In this document: positions 1 to 5,437 of the stretch, piece after piece | How the letters are laid out: each line of letters begins with the position of its first letter | Position numbering within the stretch: the stretch's first letter is position 1 | Source: Desulfobacteraceae bacterium | Lineage (GTDB): Bacteria > Desulfobacterota > Syntrophobacteria > BM002 | DNA length: 13,421 nucleotides | Direction: 5' to 3' | Assembly: GCA_002899795.1 (NCBI GenBank) | Contig: PPDG01000261.1 | Location: 1 to 13,421, forward strand | Notes under the pieces: model-generated | What the model was told of the DNA's origin: nothing | Databases searched by the model: none | Seen by the model: only the letters and a program-made list of their open reading frames with translations | Program-made: the position numbers and the translations under genes

Positions 1-58
1 CGTAACGTGAGGCAATACAGCGTGATTCGTTCATCAAACGAAAATAGATTTCCTTCAT
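1..58 (-). CDS. Possible 5' end of a gene running off the left edge
   Basis: On the minus strand an ATG at 58-56 opens a frame that stays open to the window edge (19 codons, beginning MKEIYFRLMNESRC). The frame is also open upstream back to a TAA at 97-95, with a TTG at 88-86 as an alternative start. No Shine-Dalgarno sequence is visible before either start, and 19 codons are too few to assign a family. It is listed because its direction matches the two genes to its right. It could equally be a chance frame or a gene remnant next to the composite repeat. Confidence 0.25.
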   Translation of the reverse strand, partial: MKEIYFRLMNESRCIASRY

Positions 59-92
59 GGTGTCGAGCGCTATCCGTTGAAGCCGCAAAAAT

Positions 93-339
93 CGTTAATT
101 ACTTAATTAGTCGATTAGTGAATTAGTTAAATCGTAAATGGTAAACCCTTCGACAGGCTCAGGGCAGGCGGTGAACAGTAAGAGACATTATACGTTATAC
201 GTTACAGATTTCTTTCTGATCTCTGTCCTCTGTCCTCCGTCTTCTGCCTTCCGTCTTCTGTCCTCTGACATCTGATCTCTGACCTCTGATTACTGCCGGC
301 TGTCTTCTGCCCTCTGTCCTCTGTCTTCTGCCTTCTGTC
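93..339 (+). repeat. Composite dispersed repeat, copy 1
   Basis: First of three related copies (others at 3035-3288 and, inverted, 5232-5427). In order it has six AT-rich octamers ending in AATT or AAAT-like triplets (93-140), a 54-bp core (133-186) containing CCCTTCGACAGGCTCAGGGC, a short GTTATAC block (ATTATAC, GTTATAC, GTTACAG; 187-207), and eighteen perfectly phased heptamers of the type YYCTGWY (214-339). The right-hand AT octamer block found in the other copies is missing, and the array ends about 6 bp before the stop codon of the 86-residue gene. It fills nearly all of the 59-344 gap; I see no gene in it. Confidence 0.9.
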
Positions 340-344
340 CTGCG

Positions 345-605
345 CTAATGTAGTCGATATTTATCCCGTAGCAGTCTCTGAAATCTGGGGAGGTATATGA
401 GATCAAAAGTCTCTTCTTTTGCCGGGAAAAGGTGTAGGGCCTGCTTTTTCACTCCTGCCACCATCGCCTGAGCCTCTTCCAGTGACAATTTCGTCTGGGC
501 GAGATAGGCCAGAGAGAAGTCCACCAAAAACCTCAAGGTTCTTACACGGCGTTCTTCCTCTTCAATCTCTTTCCTCTCAGGTTGTTTTTTACCTTGCTTC
601 ACCAA
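345..605 (-). CDS. Small conserved-looking hypothetical protein, partner of the formyltransferase
   Basis: An 86-residue protein of unknown function. Its N-terminus is very charged (about residues 3-21, Lys/Arg/Glu-rich), followed by what look like amphipathic helices (VRTLRFLVDFSLAYLAQ, then LSLEEAQAMVAGVKKQAL) and a basic tail. It has no cysteine pairs, signal peptide or membrane span, so it is probably cytosolic. Its start overlaps the end of the upstream formyltransferase by about 17 bp, which implies translational coupling. The start is TTG at 605-603 or GTG at 602-600. A GGAG lies 6 nt before the TTG and 9 nt before the GTG, so either is usable. The overlap and strand suggest it works with the formyltransferase, for example as a regulator or subunit, but that is inference. 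The stop codon almost touches composite repeat copy 1. Confidence 0.75.
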   Translation of the reverse strand: MVKQGKKQPERKEIEEEERRVRTLRFLVDFSLAYLAQTKLSLEEAQAMVAGVKKQALHLFPAKEETFDLIYLPRFQRLLRDKYRLH

Positions 606-1512
606 ACTGATCTCCGACTTTCAGTCCCTTTTCGGACACAAAGGCGGAGGCCTCCACCTTACCTCCGGATTCCGAACGAACCTTTCCGACAGTGAGTTTC
701 CCGCCCTCAACAGCAACCTGAACACCGTCAGGATCTGCTTGCACCACCGTTCCCGGGGTTTCTGTCGTGGGTTCTCCCAGCAGCCTGGCATCGTAAAAGC
801 GGATCTTCTCTCCCTGCCAGAAACTATACGCTCCGGGCTGCGGATCACAGCCCCGCACCAAATTGTGTATGTCCTGCCCAGCCTTTTTCCAATCAATGGC
901 GGCCACACGGTCGCTACAGGGTGGCTCGTAAGTGGCTCCTTCTTCCGGCTGTGGAAACTTCGGGGCTTTGCCTTCCTTGATTAACTCTACGGATTCGAGA
1001 ATGGCATCAACCCCCATGGGAAAAAGATAGTTGAAGTAGAGGGATCCGGTCGTGTCATCTGGCCCAACCTCAATCTCCTTCTGAAGCAAAATGGGTCCCG
1101 TGTCAATACCACCGTCCGGCCAGAAAATGGTCAAGCCTGTCTTTTTTCTCCCCTTTATAACCGCCCAGTTTATGGCGCTAGCACCTCTGTGGAGGGGAAG
1201 AAGAGAAGGATGGTAACAAATGCTGCCCAAAGAGGGCAGCTGAAAAAACTGTTCCGGGATAATATCAGTGACAAAAGCCAAAATAGTCAGATCTGGCTCG
1301 AGCTCCTGGTACTCTGCGAAAACCTGATCATCTTTATAGGTCGATGGTTGAAAAACCGGAATATCTTTAGCAACCGCTGCTTCCTTAAGTGGATCCTGTC
1401 GACTCCCCCTGTCCGGCGGGGCATAGACCGCCACCACCTGTTCATCTCTTTCCATCAAGTTCTCCAGTACCTTGGCGCCGAAGGCAGCTTGCCCAATCAA
1501 CACTATCCGCAT
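589..1512 (-). CDS. Formyltransferase/hydrolase like the N-terminal domain of 10-formyl-THF dehydrogenase
   Basis: 307 residues, full length for a two-domain formyltransferase. The N-terminal Rossmann-like domain begins MRIVLIGQAAFG. The catalytic segment is YHPSLLPLHRGASAINW, with His101 and, downstream in GGIDTGPILLQ, Asp137. These correspond to the catalytic His and Asp of the methionyl-tRNA formyltransferase fold. The C-terminal domain covers about residues 204-307. From memory, the motifs SLLP.HRGASAINW, LPQPEEGATYE-like (here FPQPEEGATYE) and IHNLVRG resemble the hydrolase domain of ALDH1L1, which uses 10-formyl-tetrahydrofolate, more closely than standard Fmt. The ALDH part is absent. 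Likely role: cytosolic transfer or release of the formyl group from 10-formyl-THF in one-carbon metabolism. A strong AGGAGG at 1519-1524 (minus) lies 6 nt before the ATG and fixes the start. True Fmt or another formyltransferase cannot be excluded. Confidence 0.85.
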   Translation of the reverse strand: MRIVLIGQAAFGAKVLENLMERDEQVVAVYAPPDRGSRQDPLKEAAVAKDIPVFQPSTYKDDQVFAEYQELEPDLTILAFVTDIIPEQFFQLPSLGSICYHPSLLPLHRGASAINWAVIKGRKKTGLTIFWPDGGIDTGPILLQKEIEVGPDDTTGSLYFNYLFPMGVDAILESVELIKEGKAPKFPQPEEGATYEPPCSDRVAAIDWKKAGQDIHNLVRGCDPQPGAYSFWQGEKIRFYDARLLGEPTTETPGTVVQADPDGVQVAVEGGKLTVGKVRSESGGKVEASAFVSEKGLKVGDQFGEAR

Positions 1513-1518
1513 TGTACA

Positions 1519-1524
1519 CCTCCT
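1519..1524 (-). promoter_or_regulatory. Strong ribosome binding site of the formyltransferase gene
   Basis: On the minus strand a complete AGGAGG lies 6 nt before the ATG at 1512. It is the best Shine-Dalgarno match in the window and supports that start. Confidence 0.8.
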
Positions 1525-1534
1525 AACTGGTCAT

Positions 1535-1633
1535 TTTTGATTTTAGATTTAAGATTGAGACAACAAGAAACTGAAAGTTTCCGCAATCTGAAATTTGGGA
1601 TTGCGGTTTTTAAATTTCGAATTTCGAATTTCT
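1535..1633. repeat. Heptamer-period repeat blocks and an 8-bp hairpin
   Basis: This gap between the PqqD-like gene and the formyltransferase holds three in-phase units at 1535-1555 (TTTTGAT, TTTAGAT, TTAAGAT) and three at 1613-1633 (AATTTCG, AATTTCG, AATTTCT). Between them is a perfect inverted repeat CCGCAATC/GATTGCGG with a 10-nt loop (1581-1606), followed on the plus strand by TTTTT. The hairpin has the form of an intrinsic terminator only for plus-strand transcription, yet both flanking genes are minus strand, so a terminator role is doubtful. Confidence 0.7.
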
Positions 1634-1644
1634 AAACTTCAACC

Positions 1645-1658
1645 CTATGCTCTATGCT
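1645..1658. repeat. Two copies of CTATGCT
   Basis: Two perfect tandem heptamers lie just downstream of the PqqD-like stop codon. The same heptamer family recurs at 7537-7564. Confidence 0.6.
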
Positions 1659-1689
1659 CCTGAATGGTGCCGAGAGACTCTTTGGCTTG

Positions 1690-2124
1690 TCAAGTAGATT
1701 TTTCACCCTCTTTCCCGGAAGGAGCCCGAAACCCTATGAGCCCTCGCTTCCCCAGATCCCGCAGAAATCCAGTCATGGCGACTTCCGCTTCTCGCCGGTT
1801 CAGTTTGTATCGACGGCATACAAAGTCTACCAGATCGCGAACTGCACGTTTCCCGTCCAGGAGAGACCAAGTCAGGCTACCCATCTCATCCAGTTGCAGC
1901 TTTCTGCTAAGCGTTTCCTCTGACCGCAGTCCCAATCTTGTGGCCAGACTTAGCAGCCATGGCCGCACAGTAAGAGTATAGGTAAGCACGACCTCACCGC
2001 TATCCAATTTTTCTTCTGAGACCTCTAGACTCTTAACCGGGCGATAAGCGAGAGACTCTGACCGGCTGGAAGGACCCTTGGAAAAGTCGTCCTTTGACGG
2101 TTTCCTCCGTTTAAACCATCTCAT
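1690..2124 (-). CDS. PqqD-like peptide-binding domain protein
   Basis: The C-terminal half matches the PqqD pattern: LQLDEMGSLTWSLLDGKRAVRDL, then a helix and GFLRDLGKRGLIGF. PqqD domains bind a precursor peptide and present it to a radical SAM or other modifying enzyme (RiPP recognition element), but many stand-alone homologues have no known role. The N-terminal third is basic and low in complexity (RWFKRRKPSKDDF). I chose the ATG at 2124-2122; it gives 144 residues and a 14-bp overlap with the end of the upstream 305-residue gene. The frame also opens further upstream at 2157 (155 residues). No precursor peptide, radical SAM gene or protease is visible nearby, so a PQQ or RiPP pathway cannot be claimed. 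No signal peptide or membrane span. Confidence 0.7.
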   Translation of the reverse strand: MRWFKRRKPSKDDFSKGPSSRSESLAYRPVKSLEVSEEKLDSGEVVLTYTLTVRPWLLSLATRLGLRSEETLSRKLQLDEMGSLTWSLLDGKRAVRDLVDFVCRRYKLNRREAEVAMTGFLRDLGKRGLIGFRAPSGKEGEKST

Positions 2125-3028
2125 AATTGGAGCAAACTTCCTCAAGCATCTGTTCATTAAGGGGCTTCAGGCCACGTGCCGCTACCCCGAGAATCTGGTT
2201 TCGAGAGGCCAGATGCCAGAGGCGCACCCAGATGTGAGGTTTCTTTCTGGTCATCCGAGCCCAGAGCCTGTTTGCAGCGGCGATTGACCCTTTGCTTTGT
2301 CCTTGCAGGGCCGGTTTTCCATCGTAATTATACTCTCTCATATTTGCTGCATGGCACCAGTTTAGTTCCTTACATTTTTTATTAAACCAAGGCAACAGAT
2401 CGCCACCCTTCAAGAGAAGGTCTGCCGGACCCCAGCGATTCAAATGGAGGTGTTCCTTTTTATGCTGAAATTCTAGTTGATAGTGGCCCGGGTGAAAGCG
2501 ATGGCGTACAAGTACGAACCGTTGCGGTATAAGGGCACGCAAGCCAAATAAAGCCCAGGGCAGCATGCCGTCCTCGCTGTGGTCCCTAAAGGAATGCAGG
2601 ATCTCCAGCTGTATGCGGGAATCATCTCCACGTTGCTTCTGGTAAAATTGAAGGAGGATGGCCTTCTGGCACTCCGAGCAATATAAAATAGCCCCCTTGC
2701 CGCTTACCTCAGTGCTTTGCCATACAAAGGATTGGACCTCAAAATTGCGCAAAGCTTGCTGCCAGTCATGTGGTAATGGGATTTCCTGAAAATCCACTCC
2801 GGGAGTGGAGGTCGAAAGCCGAGACAATTTTTTCAGATGAGTCTTGAAAGAGAATAGACCTTTTATTTGCTGCCATTTCAACTCCAGAACCGGGCCCACC
2901 TCATCGTCTAGCTGGAGATACGACGTTGCCAGCGAACTCACCTCCCATTGGGATGGCACTCGCAAGCTAAGCCCGTTCCAGGCCACTGTTTTCCATGACT
3001 CCAACCTCCCGCTATCCATTGGACCCAT
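2111..3028 (-). CDS. Hypothetical protein coupled to the PqqD-like gene
   Basis: 305 residues, family not recognised. It looks soluble and rich in aromatic residues, with no signal peptide or membrane span. The N-terminal half (about 10-145) resembles a beta-rich domain: WNGLSLRVPSQWEV, GPVLELKW, and a CxxC pair Cys117/Cys120 in LYCSECQKAILLQF. The C-terminal half (about 165-290) runs LVRHRFHPGHYQLEF, LNRWGPADLLL, and ends with WVRLWHLASRNQILGVAARG. The CSEC stretch and the WHLASRNQIL stretch sit at comparable places in each half, so a diverged two-fold repeat is possible but weak. It overlaps the PqqD-like gene by 14 bp or more, so the two are probably co-translated partners. The start is ATG at 3028 or ATG at 3019; GAAGGG is only 1 nt from the first and 10 nt from the second, which favours 3019. 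Confidence 0.75.
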   Translation of the reverse strand: MGPMDSGRLESWKTVAWNGLSLRVPSQWEVSSLATSYLQLDDEVGPVLELKWQQIKGLFSFKTHLKKLSRLSTSTPGVDFQEIPLPHDWQQALRNFEVQSFVWQSTEVSGKGAILYCSECQKAILLQFYQKQRGDDSRIQLEILHSFRDHSEDGMLPWALFGLRALIPQRFVLVRHRFHPGHYQLEFQHKKEHLHLNRWGPADLLLKGGDLLPWFNKKCKELNWCHAANMREYNYDGKPALQGQSKGSIAAANRLWARMTRKKPHIWVRLWHLASRNQILGVAARGLKPLNEQMLEEVCSNYEMV

Positions 3029-3034
3029 GCCCTT

Positions 3035-3288
3035 CGTTGATTAGAGAATTAGGGAATTAGTTAAATCGTAAATGGTAAACCCTTCGACAGGCTCAGGGCA
3101 GGCGGTGAACAGTAAGAGATGTTATACGTTATACGTTATACGTTATACGTTATACGTTATACGTTACAGGTTGCTTTCTGTCCTCTGTCCTCTGTCCTCT
3201 GTCCTCTGACTTCTGATCTCTGACCTCTTTGACTAATTTTCTAATTCTCTAATTTTCTAATTCCCTCATTCTCTAATTGACCAATTGA
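3035..3288 (+). repeat. Composite dispersed repeat, copy 2
   Basis: The most complete copy. Left AT octamers at 3035-3074 (CGTTGATT, AGAGAATT, AGGGAATT, AGTTAAAT, CGTAAATG). The 54-bp core is 3067-3120, differing from copies 1 and 3 only at its last base. Then six perfect GTTATAC units (3121-3162) plus GTTACAG, eight YYCTGWY-type heptamers (3176-3231), and seven CTAATTCT-type octamers (3233-3288). The right octamers are the reverse complement of the left type (AATTAG versus CTAATT), so the unit has degenerate terminal inverted repeats. Confidence 0.9.
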
Positions 3289-3423
3289 CTACTCGCCAAC
3301 CGCTGTGTTGCAATTTCTACATTTATCCCCTTCGGACCAGGAAGCGCAAGTGGAAAGTAAACTTTTATCACTCTTAAGAGCTGTGTGAATGGCACAGGCA
3401 TTGCAAATGAATCCGTTGATAAT
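3289..3423 (-). pseudogene. Cysteine-rich open frame without a usual start, possible zinc-finger remnant
   Basis: On the minus strand a 44-codon open stretch lies between a TAA at 3426-3424 and a TAG at 3291-3289. Its translation contains FICNACAIHTAL, then a single Cys (residue 26) and GDKCRNCN, giving Cys7/Cys10, Cys26 and Cys35/Cys38. Paired CxxC motifs of this kind usually mean zinc binding. There is no ATG, GTG or TTG inside the stretch (ATT is the first codon), and in-frame stops lie just upstream. It is therefore most easily read as the tail of a decayed gene. It occupies most of the gap between copy 2 of the composite repeat and the promoter region of the next gene. Chance is possible. 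Confidence 0.25.
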
Positions 3424-3430
3424 TTACGTG

Positions 3431-3460
3431 TTGCCAAATAATCCAGACGTTTGCTAGTAT
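3431..3460 (+). promoter_or_regulatory. Putative sigma-70 promoter of the duplicated-domain gene
   Basis: TTGCCA (3431-3436) and TAGTAT (3455-3460) are separated by 18 bp and end 39 bp before the ATG at 3500. Both hexamers are close to consensus and nothing else upstream competes. Read by eye only. Confidence 0.4.
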
Positions 3461-3499
3461 TGCCGCCTGATCAACTCATAGGCATCCAGGTTTTTAGCA

Positions 3500-4267
3500 A
3501 TGACAAAAGAAATTATTTTCCCGGTCTCGAATGCGTATAAAACTCGATACCTCATTCTGCCCAGCCTAGAAGATCGACTGCACCGAATCGTGGTAGGCTG
3601 GGATCAGAACGGACCTTGCGATCTCAGCGTCTTCTGGGCCGAATTGGCCACCGGATTCATTGACCTTTTGGTGGTCGGGGGTGAAATTGGTTTGCGTATT
3701 TTGGCCAATTCGGAAGAAACTGTTCCATTCAGCACGGAAGAAATAGACCTGCCTCCAGGTTGGATGGTAAGCCATATATCTCTGGAGCCCCGTGATTTAC
3801 CTCCTGACGTCTTAAAGATCGTCAACACCTTCTTTTACGATGTTGGAGTGGACACCTCAAGAAAGGAAAAAAAGGAAAAGGTCCGTCTTCTCTCTGACAT
3901 TCACAAGAGTGACGAAGTCTGGCTCATTCTGAGTAAAGATCAGAAACAGCGTCGGGTAATTGGCTGGTCAAAAGAGGGATCGGCCCAGGTTAATATCTTC
4001 TGGGCAAGGTTCGCTGACGATCAAGTATCGGTTTGTGTGGCTGGAGGCAGTGAAGGAGTTCGGATTATTACTACTGAACAGCCGGAAGGGGAAGTAGTAA
4101 CATACGACAAGAACCGTCCCCCCGGAATTGGCGCACCATATCTCAGGATTAACTACGGCGCCTTGCCCGACAATGTCAAAGAGGACATCGGGCCCGAACC
4201 TGAGATTGAACCGGAAGACGATGAGGATTACGCCAAGACCCCGCCCCCCGATCTCGATCTCGACTAA
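3500..4267 (+). CDS. Hypothetical protein with two tandem copies of one unknown domain
   Basis: 255 residues, family not recognised. It contains an internal duplication of about 95 residues: repeat 1 at about 16-112 and repeat 2 at about 139-231. Corresponding segments are RYLILPSLEDRLHRIVVGW and VWLILSKDQKQRRVIGW, SVFWAELATGF and NIFWARFADDQ, VVGGEIGLRIL and VAGGSEGVRII, and PPGW...LPPDVLKIV and PPGI...LPDNVKEDI. A lysine-rich linker (about 121-128) joins them. The tail is acidic and proline-rich (EPEIEPEDDEDY, then TPPPDLDLD), perhaps a disordered binding tail. There is no signal peptide, membrane span or cysteine pair, so the protein is probably cytosolic. The start is ATG at 3500 with only a weak CAGG before it. 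It is transcribed alone, divergent from the 305-residue gene and co-directional with the thioredoxin gene, from which it is separated by 237 bp with its own promoter. Confidence 0.8.
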   Translation: MTKEIIFPVSNAYKTRYLILPSLEDRLHRIVVGWDQNGPCDLSVFWAELATGFIDLLVVGGEIGLRILANSEETVPFSTEEIDLPPGWMVSHISLEPRDLPPDVLKIVNTFFYDVGVDTSRKEKKEKVRLLSDIHKSDEVWLILSKDQKQRRVIGWSKEGSAQVNIFWARFADDQVSVCVAGGSEGVRIITTEQPEGEVVTYDKNRPPGIGAPYLRINYGALPDNVKEDIGPEPEIEPEDDEDYAKTPPPDLDLD

Positions 4268-4375
4268 ACTCATTGTTTCGGATTTGGGGGCCTTGCCATC
4301 TTTGCCCTAGCACTCGTGGACAGCCTATCAAGTTCTAATCAAAGTGTGCAGGTATACAGTATAAGTTCCAGCATT

Positions 4376-4438
4376 CTGCAATCTAAAAGCTCAAATCGAA
4401 AATCCGCAATCCGCAATCTAAAATCTAAAATCCAATTT
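4376..4438. repeat. Nine perfectly phased heptamers, CYRMAAT-like
   Basis: Units in order: CTGCAAT, CTAAAAG, CTCAAAT, CGAAAAT, CCGCAAT, CCGCAAT, CTAAAAT, CTAAAAT, CCAATTT. Every unit starts with C and there is no slip in phase over 63 bp. The array ends 9 bp before the -35 box of the thioredoxin gene. The rest of the 4268-4504 gap shows no gene. Confidence 0.85.
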
Positions 4439-4447
4439 CTGCTTTCC

Positions 4448-4478
4448 TTGACAGCAGAAATCTCATTCTTAATATAAT
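4448..4478 (+). promoter_or_regulatory. Putative sigma-70 promoter of the thioredoxin gene
   Basis: A perfect TTGACA (4448-4453) and a perfect TATAAT (4473-4478) precede the gene. The spacer is 19 bp, 2 bp longer than optimal; an AATATA 17 bp from the -35 box is an alternative -10. GAGG at 4490-4493 is a plausible ribosome binding site 11 nt before the ATG. Confidence 0.6.
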
Positions 4479-4504
4479 TGTGAATAGTCGAGGTTATTAT
4501 AGCT

Positions 4505-5092
4505 ATGGCGGATACCAGAAAATACCACGTCAGATGCAGCAGTTGCGGCGCAGCAAACAAATTACCATCTTCAAGACTTGGACAGAGCCCGACCTGCGGC
4601 AAATGCAAGCAACAACTCTTCTCTGAGAGTTCTCCGATTCGGAGTGGAGCAATCGTCGTACCCTGTAAGCAATGCCAGACAAGCAATAAGATTCCACTCA
4701 AAAAGATTGACGATCAGCCGCTGTGCGGCAAATGCAAATCACCAATCTCTATAAATCTCGCTACCCAACCTAGCCTCCTGATCCTGACGGATCAGAATTT
4801 CACTGAAAGCGTACTCCGCTCACCGGTACCTTTCCTCGTCAATTTCTACTCACCGAGCTGTGGCCCCTGTAAGCTCCTAAGCCCTACCATCAATAAAATA
4901 GCTAAGGATTATGAGGGTCGACTGAAAGTGGGCAGCTTCAATGTTGATATCAATCAATATATACCCTCCTTATACCGAGTAGGCGGGACCCCTACCCTAC
5001 TGCTGTTTCAGGCCAGCAAGGAACTGGGGCGACTCGAAGGTTACCAGCCCTCAGACACGATCACTCAGTGGATTAGCCCACACGCGTGGTAA
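4505..5092 (+). CDS. Thioredoxin with two N-terminal zinc ribbons (thioredoxin-2-like)
   Basis: 195 residues in three parts. Ribbon 1 has Cys11/Cys14 (CSSC) and Cys31/Cys34 (CGKC). Ribbon 2 has Cys54/Cys57 (CKQC) and Cys74/Cys77 (CGKC). The thioredoxin domain spans about 88-195, with active site SCGPC (Cys119, Cys122) and the cis-proline in GGTPT (Pro163). Thioredoxin-2 (TrxC) reduces protein disulphides in the cytosol and normally has one such zinc ribbon and a WCGPC site. This protein has a duplicated ribbon and Ser118 in place of the active-site Trp, a change likely to affect redox potential or substrate choice (inference). There is no signal peptide. It is probably monocistronic: it has its own promoter and is followed by repeats and a convergent gene. 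Confidence 0.9.
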   Translation: MADTRKYHVRCSSCGAANKLPSSRLGQSPTCGKCKQQLFSESSPIRSGAIVVPCKQCQTSNKIPLKKIDDQPLCGKCKSPISINLATQPSLLILTDQNFTESVLRSPVPFLVNFYSPSCGPCKLLSPTINKIAKDYEGRLKVGSFNVDINQYIPSLYRVGGTPTLLLFQASKELGRLEGYQPSDTITQWISPHAW

Positions 5093-5093
5093 A

Positions 5094-5128
5094 GGCATGG
5101 GGCATAGGGCAGAGGGCAGCTAGCAGCA
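5094..5128. repeat. Five phased GGCANNN heptamers
   Basis: GGCATGG, GGCATAG, GGCAGAG, GGCAGCT, AGCAGCA follow directly after the thioredoxin stop codon. Same 7-bp period as other gaps but a different consensus. Confidence 0.7.
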
Positions 5129-5231
5129 GTGCTCAGCTCTCATCGAGCTTCGCGTCATGTGCCTTCGGCGTCATTGGGTCAATACGCTGCGCTGTCATTT
5201 GTTGTAAGAGGTAGGGGGCAGGATAGGTTGA
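5129..5231. repeat. Intergenic stretch with three degenerate CTTCGGCGTCATTG-like copies
   Basis: Three imperfect copies of one phrase occur at 5148-5160 (CTTCGCGTCATGT), 5163-5176 (CTTCGGCGTCATTG) and 5187-5201 (CTGCGCTGTCATTTG). Nothing else is recognisable and there is no supportable gene. Confidence 0.45.
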
Positions 5232-5427
5232 GTAGAGAATTGGAAAATTAGTCAAAAAGTCAGGGATCAGACGTCAGGAGTCGGGGGTCAGAAGACAGAC
5301 GACAGAGGACAGAGATCAGAAAGAAATCTGTAACGTATAACGTCTCTTACTGTTCACCGCCTGCCCTGAGCCTGTCGAAGGGTTTACCATTTACGATTTA
5401 ACTAATTCTCTAATCAACTAATTAACG
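5232..5427 (-). repeat. Composite dispersed repeat, copy 3 (inverted)
   Basis: Same organisation as the other copies, read on the minus strand. Octamer block at about 5388-5427, 54-bp core at 5342-5395 (identical to copy 1), one GTTATAC plus GTTACAG, nine YYCTGWY-type heptamers (5259-5321 as plus-strand units such as GACAGAG), and a short degenerate CTAATT octamer block near 5232-5252. It sits between the convergent ends of the thioredoxin and OPT-like genes and ends about 10 bp from the latter's stop codon. Confidence 0.9.
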
Positions 5428-5437
5428 ATTTCTACAA

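Noticed and set aside
214..339. CRISPR array
   Set aside because: The heptamers are contiguous, with no spacers of unique sequence, and no cas genes are present.
1581..1611. Intrinsic terminator (CCGCAATC/GATTGCGG hairpin plus TTTTT)
   Set aside because: It is correctly oriented only for plus-strand transcription, while both neighbouring genes are on the minus strand; the stem units also match the heptamer CCGCAAT found at 4404-4417.
1189..1635. 148-codon plus-strand frame
   Set aside because: It lies opposite the formyltransferase, which has clear catalytic motifs and a strong ribosome binding site; the frame continues into repeat DNA.
4339..4701. 120-codon minus-strand frame
   Set aside because: It overlaps the zinc ribbons of the thioredoxin and the heptamer array; its composition is that of an antisense shadow.
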